DNA of 64,000 bases from Bacteroidales bacterium (GCA_017445755.1 JAFSSE010000036.1:33281-97280); one strand, 5' to 3'. Shown: positions 17,830 to 25,754, counted from the first letter of the stretch. The notes: generated by a model from the letters alone, not told the origin. Translations and numbers: made by a program.

Positions 17830-18804
17830 GTGAAAAAGACCCTGACCGGAGATCTCAATTACATGCGCCAGGCCGTCCAGCCGGTCCTTATCAAAGACGT
17901 TCCCGCCATCAGCGTGGCCGGACTTCCCTGCTACCTCGGGATTCCTTCCCTGGAAGGAGTGAAGGGTATTTATCCCCATGCCGCCTACTTCGTCCTTGCA
18001 GGGACTGACGGTCTTCCCCCGACCCGCATGTTCTACCTTGAGGAGGCCCACTCCTCCGACTTCCTCGGAGCGGAAATCGTAGATGTCCTGAACGACGTCC
18101 CGATTCTGAAATACGCTTTCTGCACCTGGGAGGGCATCCCCATGGCCTTCGTCGCCTACAACAATTTCTCGGAAGAAAATCCCTCTGAGAACCGCTGGTA
18201 CGAGGTCTCGAACGAAGATGACATGGCCCTTCTCGGCATCACAGTCTCCGCTCCCGGCGAGGACGGAATCGCCGTTTACCAGGTTGGAAGCCGCTACGGC
18301 TACATCGGACTGACCTCCGGCTTCTTTACCCAGCCGGTCTTCGACGAAGCCAATGATATAAGCCGCGGTTCCGCCCAGGTCCTCTTCGGCGGCAGGCGCC
18401 AGACCCTCAGCATGAATATCCTGAAGAACTTCCAGAGCGGAGCGGTTCCGGACGGGGCCCTTCTCGGCTTTACCCTGATGGAAGACTTCTCATGGGCCTA
18501 CGGCGAATGGGCTGTCACAGGACAGAACCTCCCCGGCGGAGCGGTTTCCTACAAGCTTATCATCGCCGAGGACGGGATTGCCAGGATTACTCCCGCCGCC
18601 ACCCCGGAGGAAGCGGACAAGGTTGACACCTTCACCTATAAATTCGAGGCATCCGACCTGGAGGGCTATCGCCTGAAGGTCAATATCGAAGGTTTCACCT
18701 CCATCTATGTCGCGGAGAACAACGCCCTGCTGCTCGACTACACCGGGGCCTGGGACATTACTGAATCCAACGTAAATCCGCTTCAAGAGCTCGTCAGGAA
18801 GTAA
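17830..18804 (+). CDS. WG-repeat protein, C-terminal half (downstream of amber codon)
   Basis: 324 residues, in the same frame as the preceding gene and separated from it by TAG plus two codons. It has no signal peptide and only a GTG start with no promoter-like element, so it is hard to read as an independent exported protein. WG-like repeat features appear at VGSRYGYIGLTSGFFTQPVF (about residues 155-175). The last 120 residues are beta-rich with no family I recognise. Probably the rest of the upstream gene, reached only by readthrough, reinitiation, or not at all. Confidence 0.6.
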   Translation: MKKTLTGDLNYMRQAVQPVLIKDVPAISVAGLPCYLGIPSLEGVKGIYPHAAYFVLAGTDGLPPTRMFYLEEAHSSDFLGAEIVDVLNDVPILKYAFCTWEGIPMAFVAYNNFSEENPSENRWYEVSNEDDMALLGITVSAPGEDGIAVYQVGSRYGYIGLTSGFFTQPVFDEANDISRGSAQVLFGGRRQTLSMNILKNFQSGAVPDGALLGFTLMEDFSWAYGEWAVTGQNLPGGAVSYKLIIAEDGIARITPAATPEEADKVDTFTYKFEASDLEGYRLKVNIEGFTSIYVAENNALLLDYTGAWDITESNVNPLQELVRK

Positions 18805-18805
18805 T

Positions 18806-19231
18806 TCAGCTTTCCCAGCTCAGCTTCCTGGATCCGTCCGGAAGAACGGAAATACTGACACGGAGGGTTTCCTCCGGCAGGAGATCTTCTATGTTCTCCG
18901 GCCACTCCATAATGCAGAGGCAGCCGCTGTCGACATAGTCGTAAAAACCTATGTCGAGCGCTTCTGAAAGCCGCTCAATACGGTAGAAATCAAAGTGATA
19001 CATCGGCTCCCCCGAGGCGGTCCGGTATTCATTCACTATAGCAAAGGTCGGAGAGCTGACGGCGTCTTCGACAACGCCGAGGCGGCGGCAGAGCGCCGTC
19101 GTGAAGGTTGTCTTTCCGGCGCCCATCGACCCGTAGAGGGCAATCAGCCGGTTGTCCCCGATTTCTTTCAGGAACCGCTCCGCCGCCATGTCAAGGGCGG
19201 ACAGCGTCGGGATTTCTATCTCATGATGCAT
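18806..19231 (-). CDS. tsaE: tRNA threonylcarbamoyladenosine biosynthesis ATPase TsaE
   Basis: 141 residues, the normal length. P-loop GSMGAGKTTF at about 34-43, the switch-like SSPTFAIVNEY, and the C-terminal CIMEWPENIEDLLPEE segment that marks the TsaE/YjeE family. It energises the TsaD-TsaB complex that makes t6A37 in ANN-decoding tRNAs. TsaB and TsaD are not in the window. Convergent with the WG-repeat gene (1-base gap). Confidence 0.93.
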   Translation of the reverse strand: MHHEIEIPTLSALDMAAERFLKEIGDNRLIALYGSMGAGKTTFTTALCRRLGVVEDAVSSPTFAIVNEYRTASGEPMYHFDFYRIERLSEALDIGFYDYVDSGCLCIMEWPENIEDLLPEETLRVSISVLPDGSRKLSWES

Positions 19232-19238
19232 AACGGGG

Positions 19239-19246
19239 CAAAGGTA
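19239..19246 (-). promoter_or_regulatory. Putative -7 element TACCTTTG for tsaE
   Basis: The minus strand reads TACCTTTG, 7 bases before the tsaE ATG, so the transcript would be almost leaderless. Confidence 0.45.
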
Positions 19247-19253
19247 GCAAAAA

Positions 19254-19308
19254 TAGTTTTTCCGGAAACAATTTTTGGGTTTCCGGAAAAACTATTTACG
19301 TTTCCGGA
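19254..19308. repeat. Perfect 16-base inverted repeat plus a third TTTCCGGA box
   Basis: Arms at 19254-19269 and 19279-19294 are exact reverse complements (core TTTTTCCGGAAA) around 9 bases. A third box GTTTCCGGA follows at 19300-19308. They lie between the divergent tsaE and ComM-type genes, upstream of both starts. This could be a repressor operator array or a strong RNA hairpin; the self-palindromic TTTCCGGAAA core favours a dimeric DNA-binding protein (inference). Confidence 0.6.
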
Positions 19309-19367
19309 GATTTCGCAGCTGCGGTTTATGTAACTTGCACCCGGCCATAAACGGCCCTTTTCAGACT

Positions 19368-20933
19368 ATGTTGATTTATGTCCACGGGGCTAAGTGCATC
19401 GGAATCGAAGCTGTCCCCGTAACTGTGGAGGTGGACATCACCTCCGGTATCGGAATCCACCTCTGCGGCCTTGCCGACGCGGCGGTGAAAGAGAGCTTAC
19501 TCAGGACCGTAACGGCCCTCCAGGCCTACGGGTTCCGTATTCCTGGAAAGAAAATCGTCATCAATCTGGCCCCCGCCGACATGCATAAAAACGGAAGCGG
19601 GTACGACCTTCCGATTGCTGTCGGGATTATCGCCGCCTCGGAGCAGCTGTCCCTTCCGGGACTCGGGAAATACCTTATTCTGGGAGAGTTGGGTCTGGAC
19701 GGAAGTATCCGGAATATTCCCGGAGCCCTCCCGACTGCGGAACTGGCGCAGCGGAGCGGTTTTTCCGGCTGCATCCTTCCGGAGGAATCCGCCATGGAGG
19801 CCGTTGAATTCAGGGAAACCTCCGTTTTCGGAGTACGGACCCTCGGGGACGTCCTGAGAATTCTCGAAGAAAAAGAGGACCCCTCGGACCTCCTTGTCTG
19901 GAACTCGGAGATGTTCCGGAAAATGCAGGAAGGGGACCTTTTTGGAAGGCGGAGAAGAACCTGCCCGGATTTCTCTGAAATTATCGGCCAGGAGGCGGCG
20001 AAGCGGGCCGCTGAAATCGCCGCTGCAGGAGGCCACAACCTGATAATGATAGGAGCCCCGGGGTCCGGGAAAAGTTCCATTGCAAAGGCCCTTTCGGGCA
20101 TTCTTCCGCCTATGACCCTCGAGGAGTCCTTTGTCACCAGCAAGGTTTATTCGGTGGCGGGAAAAACCCTTCGCGGGCGGGGACTTCTCCGGGAGCGTCC
20201 CTTCCGCTCTCCCCACCACTCCTCCTCGCTGGCGGCCTTTCTCGGGGGAGGCAACAAAGACAATATAGTCCCCGGTGAAGTATCCCTCGCAAACAACGGG
20301 ATACTCTTCCTTGACGAATTCGCAGAAATGCCAAAAACCATACTGGAAGCGCTCCGGGGGCCGCTTGAAGACCGAAAGGTCTCGATATCCCGGCTGAGGG
20401 CGAAGGTCGATTTCCCCTCATCCTTCATGCTTGTCGCGGCAGCGAATCCCTGTCCCTGCGGATATTATGGGGAGGAGGGGCGGTGCACCTGCAGCGTCGG
20501 CCAGAGAATGGGTTATCTCTCCCGGCTTTCAGGTCCTGTCATGGACAGGATAGACCTTCAGGTCTGGGTCCATCCCGTAGATGCTTCGCGCCTTGTCTGC
20601 AGGGAAAAGGCCGAGCCGTCCGAAGTGATTGCCGGAAGGGTCTCAAAGGCCCGGCAAATCCAGCTGGAAAGGTTCAGGGAGAGCGGCATCTTTACAAATG
20701 CTGAAATGACAAACCGGGAAATAGAGCACTTCTGTCCCCTTGGGGACGATTGCAAGGCCGCCCTCGAGAAAATCATCGAACGGCTGGGACTCTCCGCAAG
20801 GGCTTATACCCGTATCATCAAGATTGCAAGGACGATTGCAGACCTGTCCGGCGAAAAGGATATCCTCCCAGCCCATATCGCCGAAGCAGCTTCATTCCGC
20901 TTCCTCGACCGCCGGTACTTCGGGGAATTTTAG
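19368..20933 (+). CDS. comM: ComM/YifB family Mg chelatase-like AAA ATPase
   Basis: 521 residues from the ATG at 19368. The N-terminal domain has the ComM-typical VTVEVDITSGIGIHLCGLAD and the Lon-protease-like segment NLAPADMHKNGSGYDLPIA. The AAA part has Walker A GAPGSGKSSIAK (about 228-239) and Walker B ILFLDEFAEM (about 311). A Cys-rich insert with CPCGYYGEEGRCTCS follows, then the C-terminal LSARAYTRIIKIARTIADLSG. In competent bacteria ComM is a branch-migration helicase that helps integrate taken-up DNA. No competence genes are near it here. Confidence 0.92.
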   Translation: MLIYVHGAKCIGIEAVPVTVEVDITSGIGIHLCGLADAAVKESLLRTVTALQAYGFRIPGKKIVINLAPADMHKNGSGYDLPIAVGIIAASEQLSLPGLGKYLILGELGLDGSIRNIPGALPTAELAQRSGFSGCILPEESAMEAVEFRETSVFGVRTLGDVLRILEEKEDPSDLLVWNSEMFRKMQEGDLFGRRRRTCPDFSEIIGQEAAKRAAEIAAAGGHNLIMIGAPGSGKSSIAKALSGILPPMTLEESFVTSKVYSVAGKTLRGRGLLRERPFRSPHHSSSLAAFLGGGNKDNIVPGEVSLANNGILFLDEFAEMPKTILEALRGPLEDRKVSISRLRAKVDFPSSFMLVAAANPCPCGYYGEEGRCTCSVGQRMGYLSRLSGPVMDRIDLQVWVHPVDASRLVCREKAEPSEVIAGRVSKARQIQLERFRESGIFTNAEMTNREIEHFCPLGDDCKAALEKIIERLGLSARAYTRIIKIARTIADLSGEKDILPAHIAEAASFRFLDRRYFGEF

Positions 20934-21007
20934 TCTTAACGAATTCATCAATCGCGCAATCCAGGTTGCGGTTATGTAGCGGAGGGGCTTTCTGTGGTCT
21001 TGGGGCT

Positions 21008-23020
21008 CTACTTGATATAGATAATGTTAGGGACGACCCTCTGGCCGAAGTGGTCGAAACGGTGGTTGTCGTAAGGGTTGGAGATGGTACCGTACTTTTC
21101 TGTCCACAGGACGCTGGATCCGCCTCCGTCGAGGTTCAGGGCATCCTTAAGTCCGAACATGCGGCAGACCTCGGCGGTTTCATGGATGGTAGTTCCGATA
21201 CCTTCCCCCGGGAAACGGCCGTCGATTACAATCAGATAGGCCCAGCCGTCGCCGGTGGTGCCGACCGCCGTCCTCGGATGCCGCTTATAGTAGAAACTCG
21301 TATGGGGCCATGCCACCCGCGCCTCCTTCCCGTCCTTAAGGAGGACCGGACCGGAGGCGATTGCCTCGCTGTATCCCTTTGAAAGATCATTGTAGGAGAG
21401 TGTATCCGAAGGGAAAACCACGACCTCCCGGCCTTTCCTGACGGCCACGACTCCGTCAACCCGGCTCCTGGCTTCGGCAGGGGTAGTCCATCCCTCCTGC
21501 TTCCCGTCGTCCTTTACATAGGTTACCGGATAGAGGGTCCTCATGTTGAAGTAGGAGGCATTAATCGCCGCGACGGCTCCGTTCCGGAGGGCAAGGGCGG
21601 AGGTGCTGTCCGCCTTCTCCCCGTTGTCATTGGCGATCCCCGTCCGGAACTTGTCCATAGGATAGCGGAGAACCGATATGCTCTGCATAGAGTCGAAAAT
21701 GGGAAGCTGGGCATATCCGACCTCGGCGCCGTTCCCAATCTCCCTCCAGTTCCAGTCGGCGAGGACAAAGGTCCTGAGGTCACCTTCCGGGAGGAAACGC
21801 CGGAGCACATCCTCCCACTTGTAATATGGACCGCTGACCGGCTCGAGGTCCCTCAGGGCACGCTCACGGCCGTTATAGACGAATTTTACGAGGACATCTC
21901 CCTTCTTTCCCCTGTAGAAGACCATCTGCATATTCGAGGAGAAGGGGGTGTTATCCGGTGCGGCCCAGCCGTCCGGCATGTCCTTCCACCCCAGCCGGTC
22001 CCCGACGCCCTCGAGTCCGAAATAGCCGGCCATCGCCACAAGGGGATAGTCATGGCCGAATTTCAGGTCAGCCGCCACATTCCGGCAGGAAAGGGCCTGC
22101 AGCGCCTGGGAGAGCATGACTCCGACTATCGGCTCAGTCCTTATCATCCTCTCCTCCCCGTATTCCAGGGAGTTTCCATGGCGCATATAGATAGATGTAA
22201 CCTCATTCGCCCACCACTTTCTGACGACATTTTCCGGAAGGTGGCGGAACATGTCCACCTCCAGACCCGAGGCCTTGCCCTCACGGGCGGTCTCCCAGAC
22301 AAGATGCTGGAAATCATCCGGATCCTGGACAAGGGCGGCCCCGGCGGCGGGATCCCTGAAAATCCGGCTGAAGAACTCCTTCCCGTCCGACATAAAGAGG
22401 GCATTCAGCGAGTCAAGGGTCGCATATACCTCCCTGCTGTGCGGCTTGGAAGATTCGTTATTGATATAGGCGAAGTATTTCTCCCCCGTATCATATGTGA
22501 ACCTAAGGTCCTTCTGAAGGGAGGAAAGCGTCTGGGTAAAGCAGGTCCCGCTGAGAATGCTGCGGGGAACGGTGCTGGTCTCTACCCGGACGTACTTGCT
22601 TCCAGCAGTAAAAACGGGCTTGTAACGCTCGTACATCCGCTGCGCGAGAAGGTGCTGTTCTTCTTCTCCGACCCTTGTCAGCCGGCCTTCCATGCCGTCG
22701 TAACAGGCGCGTACAAGGAGCGCTTCGGTAAGGAGGGAATCTCCGGCGGGGGTAAGGAGCCGCTTCCCGGCAGCTTCCTGAAGGACTCCTATGACCTTGT
22801 CATACGCCCCGTTCACATGCATTCCGGTCCTCGCCCCGTGGCGGCCGTAGTGGCTGATATAAACCGGCTTGTATCCGCTCGGGGCAGGGGTGTCGGTCTC
22901 GGGGCCGAACTCATAGCAATGGGTATTGACTCCAGCGTAATCCCTGTCGGCAAACGCGTTGAAAGAAAGCACGAACGAGAGCAGTGCGGAAATGGAAAAT
23001 GAAAGGACTTTAGGGTTCAT
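21008..23020 (-). CDS. Secreted fusion: histidine phosphatase + phosphodiester glycosidase (NAGPA-like) domain
   Basis: 670 residues. The ATG at 23020 gives the signal MNPKVLSFSISALLSFVLSF plus NAFA. The N-terminal part has the branch 2 histidine phosphatase signature RHGARTG at 60-66 and the matching catalytic FGHDYP near 320, as in acid phosphatases, phytases and MINPP. From about residue 440 to the end it resembles the NAGPA/phosphodiester glycosidase domain: AAINASYFN, SEAIASGPVLLKDGK, RTAVGTTGDGWAYLIVIDGR and the late ALNLDGGGSS. One chain could remove a sugar from a phosphodiester and then the phosphate (inference). The gene is monocistronic. Confidence 0.85.
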   Translation of the reverse strand: MNPKVLSFSISALLSFVLSFNAFADRDYAGVNTHCYEFGPETDTPAPSGYKPVYISHYGRHGARTGMHVNGAYDKVIGVLQEAAGKRLLTPAGDSLLTEALLVRACYDGMEGRLTRVGEEEQHLLAQRMYERYKPVFTAGSKYVRVETSTVPRSILSGTCFTQTLSSLQKDLRFTYDTGEKYFAYINNESSKPHSREVYATLDSLNALFMSDGKEFFSRIFRDPAAGAALVQDPDDFQHLVWETAREGKASGLEVDMFRHLPENVVRKWWANEVTSIYMRHGNSLEYGEERMIRTEPIVGVMLSQALQALSCRNVAADLKFGHDYPLVAMAGYFGLEGVGDRLGWKDMPDGWAAPDNTPFSSNMQMVFYRGKKGDVLVKFVYNGRERALRDLEPVSGPYYKWEDVLRRFLPEGDLRTFVLADWNWREIGNGAEVGYAQLPIFDSMQSISVLRYPMDKFRTGIANDNGEKADSTSALALRNGAVAAINASYFNMRTLYPVTYVKDDGKQEGWTTPAEARSRVDGVVAVRKGREVVVFPSDTLSYNDLSKGYSEAIASGPVLLKDGKEARVAWPHTSFYYKRHPRTAVGTTGDGWAYLIVIDGRFPGEGIGTTIHETAEVCRMFGLKDALNLDGGGSSVLWTEKYGTISNPYDNHRFDHFGQRVVPNIIYIK

Positions 23021-23083
23021 GTCGTAATAGTGTTTCAATTTGTAAAAATAAGAAAAAAATGTATCCCATGCAAAAGCTACTTT

Positions 23084-23115
23084 TTTGGTTATTTCGAGCG
23101 TAAGGGTTATCTTTG
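23084..23115 (+). promoter_or_regulatory. Promoter TTTG-N20-TATCTTTG
   Basis: TTTG at 23084-23087, 20 bases, then TATCTTTG at 23108-23115: a full consensus match. It ends 6 bases before the ATG at 23122, so the mRNA should be leaderless or nearly so. Confidence 0.75.
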
Positions 23116-23121
23116 CTGAAT

Positions 23122-23598
23122 ATGCTGAAGAAATACATCATTGTTTTTCTCATTTCGATGGTCCCGCTCATAGAACTCAGGGGGGCCGTACCGTACGCAG
23201 TCGGATTCAATCTGCCGCTCCTTCCTTCTCTCCTTATAGCCGTCGTCGGGAACATGCTCCCGGTCCCCTTCATCTTTCTTTTCGCCCGGAAGGTCCTGGA
23301 ATGGGGGAAGGATAAACCCTTGACCGGCAAGTTCTTCCGCTGGTGTCTGGAGAAAGGCGAGAAGGGCGGACGCAAACTTGAATCGAAGGCCGGAAGGGGG
23401 CTTTACATCGCCCTTCTGCTCTTTGTCGGGATTCCCCTCCCGGGGACCGGCGCATGGACCGGAACCCTCGCCGCGAGCTTCCTGAACATGGACTTCAAGA
23501 AAAGTGTCCTCTACGTGATGCTCGGCGTAATCCTCGCCGGCGCCATCATGCTTATCGGCTCGCTCGGCGTATTCGGCGCCATCTCCCTCGCAAAATAA
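23122..23598 (+). CDS. Small multi-drug export protein family (COG2426) membrane protein
   Basis: 158 residues starting MLKKYIIVFL. The ATG at 23122 is preferred to the upstream TTG because that codon lies inside the -7 element. Hydrophobic segments lie at about 5-25, 35-55, 95-115 and 125-150. The motifs VPLIELRGAVPYA and GIPLPGTGAWTGTLAA are diagnostic for the COG2426 family. Its drug-export name is historical and the transported substrate is not established. Confidence 0.85.
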   Translation: MLKKYIIVFLISMVPLIELRGAVPYAVGFNLPLLPSLLIAVVGNMLPVPFIFLFARKVLEWGKDKPLTGKFFRWCLEKGEKGGRKLESKAGRGLYIALLLFVGIPLPGTGAWTGTLAASFLNMDFKKSVLYVMLGVILAGAIMLIGSLGVFGAISLAK

Positions 23599-23841
23599 CT
23601 GGCACATACGCTGGGAAGATAGCCACTATGTTTTTCGCAAAGATACTTCATTTATCTGAAAGTTCCGCCAAAGTTGCTCAAATTTTGAAAGTTTGGCGGA
23701 ACTCTCACTCAATATTGACGATGTTCTGGGAACCTCCCGACGTGCGTACTTCGAAGGGGGTGGACAATTTGTCCCCACCCATGAAGGCCATGAGAGGGCC
23801 ATATTGACCCCCTCACAAAACAACTATTACTCAACAAGTGA
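23599..23841. other. Non-coding, decayed stretch with an orphan promoter and inverted repeats
   Basis: No convincing gene. The minus strand reads TATCTTTG at 23638-23645 with no start codon behind it before the convergent gene, so this looks like a promoter that lost its gene. Arms AGTTCCGCCAAA (23661-23672) and its exact complement (23692-23703) form a 12-base inverted repeat upstream of that promoter. A second, imperfect palindrome (GGTGGACAA / TTGTCCCCACC) lies near 23759-23780. AT content is higher than in the flanking genes. Confidence 0.5.
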
Positions 23842-24057
23842 ATTGAATCTCAGACACGGAACTTTGCGGGTGAGCCGATTTTCTTGATTGAGTGGGCGAA
23901 ATCTCTGTCTTCTATCCAAAAAGAACTGTTTGGTGTACCTAACAACAATATTGTCAAAGAACAAAATAAGTTCAAGAAAATACATCAGGGAAAGAATTTA
24001 AGGAAATTTTGCGTCCAGGATCAAGTTTTTATTTCCCATCTCGAAAAGATTATATAA
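23842..24057 (+). pseudogene. Unidentified coding-like remnant (71 codons, no start)
   Basis: After a TGA, an open frame of 71 codons reads IESQTRNFAGEPIFLIEWAK, continues SLSSIQKELFGVPNNNIVKE and ends with QVFISHLEKII before TAA. It looks protein-like (balanced composition, amphipathic) but has no ATG start, so it may be the 3' end of a disrupted gene. I do not recognise the family. It overlaps the promoter of mntA at its 3' end. Confidence 0.35.
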
Positions 24058-24062
24058 ATTTG
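24055..24062 (+). promoter_or_regulatory. Putative -7 element TAAATTTG for mntA-hepT
   Basis: TAAATTTG ends 6 bases before the ATG at 24069, giving a near-leaderless transcript for the toxin-antitoxin pair. The -33 region is T-rich without a clean TTTG. Confidence 0.55.
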
Positions 24063-24068
24063 CATAGT

Positions 24069-24377
24069 ATGGTAAGTAGTTCAGTTCATTCGATGCTTCC
24101 AAAGATTCAGGCCGTTCTTGCTCAGCAGCCCGTGGTAAAGGCATGGCTTTTCGGCTCATACTCACGTGGGGAGGAAACACCACAGAGTGATGTGGATATC
24201 CTTGTTCAGTATGACGAGAATGCCTGCATTACGTTGCTTACCATTTCCAGAATCATGACACGATTGTCTGATGCCATAGGCAAAAAAGTGGATTTGGTAG
24301 AAGACGGTTGTCTTTTGCCATTTGCCCAGCAATCGGCGGAACGGGATAAAATCTTGATTTATGAGAGATCCAGTTAG
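24069..24377 (+). CDS. mntA: MntA-type nucleotidyltransferase antitoxin
   Basis: 102 residues. The minimal nucleotidyltransferase site is intact: GS at 29-30 in WLFGSYSRGEETPQS, D41 and D43 in DVDIL, and a third Asp near 75 (KKVDLVED). MntA proteins neutralise HepT by transferring AMP to a Tyr of the toxin; here the partner gene overlaps by 17 bases in another frame. The start at 24069 fits the promoter; an upstream TTG would extend it into the promoter. The gene is AT-richer than its neighbours, which fits horizontal arrival. Confidence 0.88.
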   Translation: MVSSSVHSMLPKIQAVLAQQPVVKAWLFGSYSRGEETPQSDVDILVQYDENACITLLTISRIMTRLSDAIGKKVDLVEDGCLLPFAQQSAERDKILIYERSS

Positions 24378-24711
24378 AGATATAGAGCGGCTTCGGCACA
24401 TCCTTGAGGCCATTGAAACAATTGAGTCCAGCCGTAGAATCCATCCTACGAAGGAGGCAGAGAAGGACCCTATTGTTTATTTCGGCTTTGTCAAACATGT
24501 TGAGATAATCGGGGAAGCCATGTATATGCTTTCCCCTGAGTTCAAGACAGCGCACCCTGAGATGGACTGGGTCTCCATTGAAGGTATGCGTCACGTTTTG
24601 GTCCACGGATATTATCATATCAAGCCACATCAACTTTGGAATACTATTGATATCGACATTCCCGAATTAAAACCTTCTATTGAGAAGTTCTTGGAAGAGC
24701 TGGAGAAATAG
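24361..24711 (+). CDS. hepT: HepT-like (DUF86) ribonuclease toxin
   Basis: 116 residues, mostly helical. The HEPN catalytic motif R-x4-H-x-Y is complete: R77, H82 and Y84 in RHVLVHGYYHI, so both the nuclease residues and the Tyr that MntA-type antitoxins AMPylate are present. It overlaps the antitoxin gene by 17 bases, as expected for translational coupling. The likely role is stress or phage-triggered RNA cleavage; actual toxicity is not shown. Confidence 0.88.
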   Translation: MRDPVRDIERLRHILEAIETIESSRRIHPTKEAEKDPIVYFGFVKHVEIIGEAMYMLSPEFKTAHPEMDWVSIEGMRHVLVHGYYHIKPHQLWNTIDIDIPELKPSIEKFLEELEK

Positions 24712-24771
24712 GACAAAGCCATTATCTATCGTTTGAATAAAGAATCGTTGTCAAGTTTCAAAAAAATACAC

Positions 24772-24779
24772 TATATTTG
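24772..24779 (+). promoter_or_regulatory. Putative -7 element TATATTTG of the PPTase leader
   Basis: TATATTTG at 24772-24779 with TTG at 24748-24750 (21-base gap). It lies 172 bases before the PPTase ATG, implying a long leader. Confidence 0.6.
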
Positions 24780-24802
24780 CAACTGATATTGTAACGAATA
24801 GT

Positions 24803-24967
24803 ATGGAACCTCCCAGTTCTGACATAACTGGTCAACAGCAAGTTGCGGTCGTCGGCTCTGACGACCCGTTGCCCTCTAAGTGCATATCGTCTGTCACCCG
24901 GCCCCGCAAGGGGGACCGGGCGGATTCCTGCGTCGTTCGAATAACACATTTATGGGACTATATCTAA
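24803..24967 (+). other. Structured 5' leader with an overlapping 54-codon frame
   Basis: The leader of the PPTase gene contains ATG at 24803 opening 54 codons that end in TAA at 24965-24967, overlapping the PPTase start by 16 bases in another frame. Two hairpins lie inside: GTCGTC/GACGAC (24848-24865) and a long GC stem with a GCAA tetraloop (24897-24920). It could be a leader peptide, an attenuator or just a structured RNA. The peptide matches nothing I know. Confidence 0.35.
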
Positions 24968-25587
24968 AAAAGAGACTTGAAAACGAAGCCGAAATCGGCG
25001 TTTGGAAAATCACCGAGACGGAAGCCGAGCTGAAAGAACTCAGCTCCACACCTTCCGACGAGATGGAGGAAATCTCCTTTATCCGCAGCGAATCGCTCCG
25101 GAAGCAGCGGCTGGCAGTACGTGCCCTGCTCAATACAATGTTCGATGAAAAGGTCTATCTCAGCCACCATGACAATGGTAAACCGTATATCGAGAACAAC
25201 CCGATAAGCATCAGCATTACCCATACGGAAAACTTCGTGGCGGTAATCCTCCATGAAGACGAGGATGTGGGCATCGACATCGAATCCCTCGACAGGGATT
25301 TCTCCGCCGTGGAGAAGAAGGCCCTCTCCGAAGATGAAATCGAGGATCTCGAAGACGAAAAGCGCAACGAACAGCTCGCCATCTACTGGTGCGCCAAGGA
25401 AGCTATCTTCAAACTGCTCTCCGTCTATAACCTCGACTTTGCCGAGCAGATTGAGATTGAACGCTTCCGTCCGAAGGGTGAAGGAGAGCTGGAAGCGGTC
25501 TTCATCAACAAGGATGAAGAAGAGGAAGAATTTGAACTTGAATATATTACATTCGAGCGCCACGTACTCGTCTGGGTCGTCGGATAG
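24952..25587 (+). CDS. 4'-phosphopantetheinyl transferase superfamily protein
   Basis: 211 residues. The ATG at 24952 starts just where family similarity begins. Catalytic motifs: DVGIDIESL with metal ligands D109 and E111, and YWCAKEAIFKL with W146, K149 and E150. Sfp-like enzymes move phosphopantetheine from CoA to a carrier protein Ser. With no polyketide or peptide synthetase gene nearby, the acyl carrier protein of fatty acid or aryl-polyene synthesis is the likely partner (inference). A strong terminator follows. Confidence 0.88.
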   Translation: MGLYLKKRLENEAEIGVWKITETEAELKELSSTPSDEMEEISFIRSESLRKQRLAVRALLNTMFDEKVYLSHHDNGKPYIENNPISISITHTENFVAVILHEDEDVGIDIESLDRDFSAVEKKALSEDEIEDLEDEKRNEQLAIYWCAKEAIFKLLSVYNLDFAEQIEIERFRPKGEGELEAVFINKDEEEEEFELEYITFERHVLVWVVG

Positions 25588-25666
25588 GGAATTGTTGAAA
25601 ACTTCGCCAAATCGAAACAGATTTGTTTTAATTTAGAATATTTATAATTTAAATATTGATTTAATT

Positions 25667-25698
25667 GCCTGTTAATTAAACAATTAACAGGCATTTTT
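25667..25698 (+). terminator. Intrinsic terminator after the PPTase gene
   Basis: Perfect 11-base stem GCCTGTTAATT / AATTAACAGGC around AAAC, followed by ATTTTT. Confidence 0.85.
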
Positions 25699-25754
25699 AG
25701 TGTTTGTTGAAAACTTTTCTTGCATAAAAGAGAACAACGGAAAACGGAAAAAAC

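Noticed and set aside
11604-18804. General amber (TAG) recoding, suggested by in-frame extensions after TAG in the WG protein and the aminotransferase
   Set aside because: The aminotransferase is already full length, and many other genes end in TAG without a meaningful extension. Only the WG case remains as a local oddity.
23693-23887. A 64-codon plus-strand frame (TTG start) and a 65-codon minus-strand frame in the decayed stretch
   Set aside because: They run through palindromes, have no start in a good context and no recognisable protein features.
24952-25587. PPTase gene as a sign of a polyketide or peptide synthetase cluster
   Set aside because: No carrier protein, ketosynthase or adenylation domain gene lies in the window.
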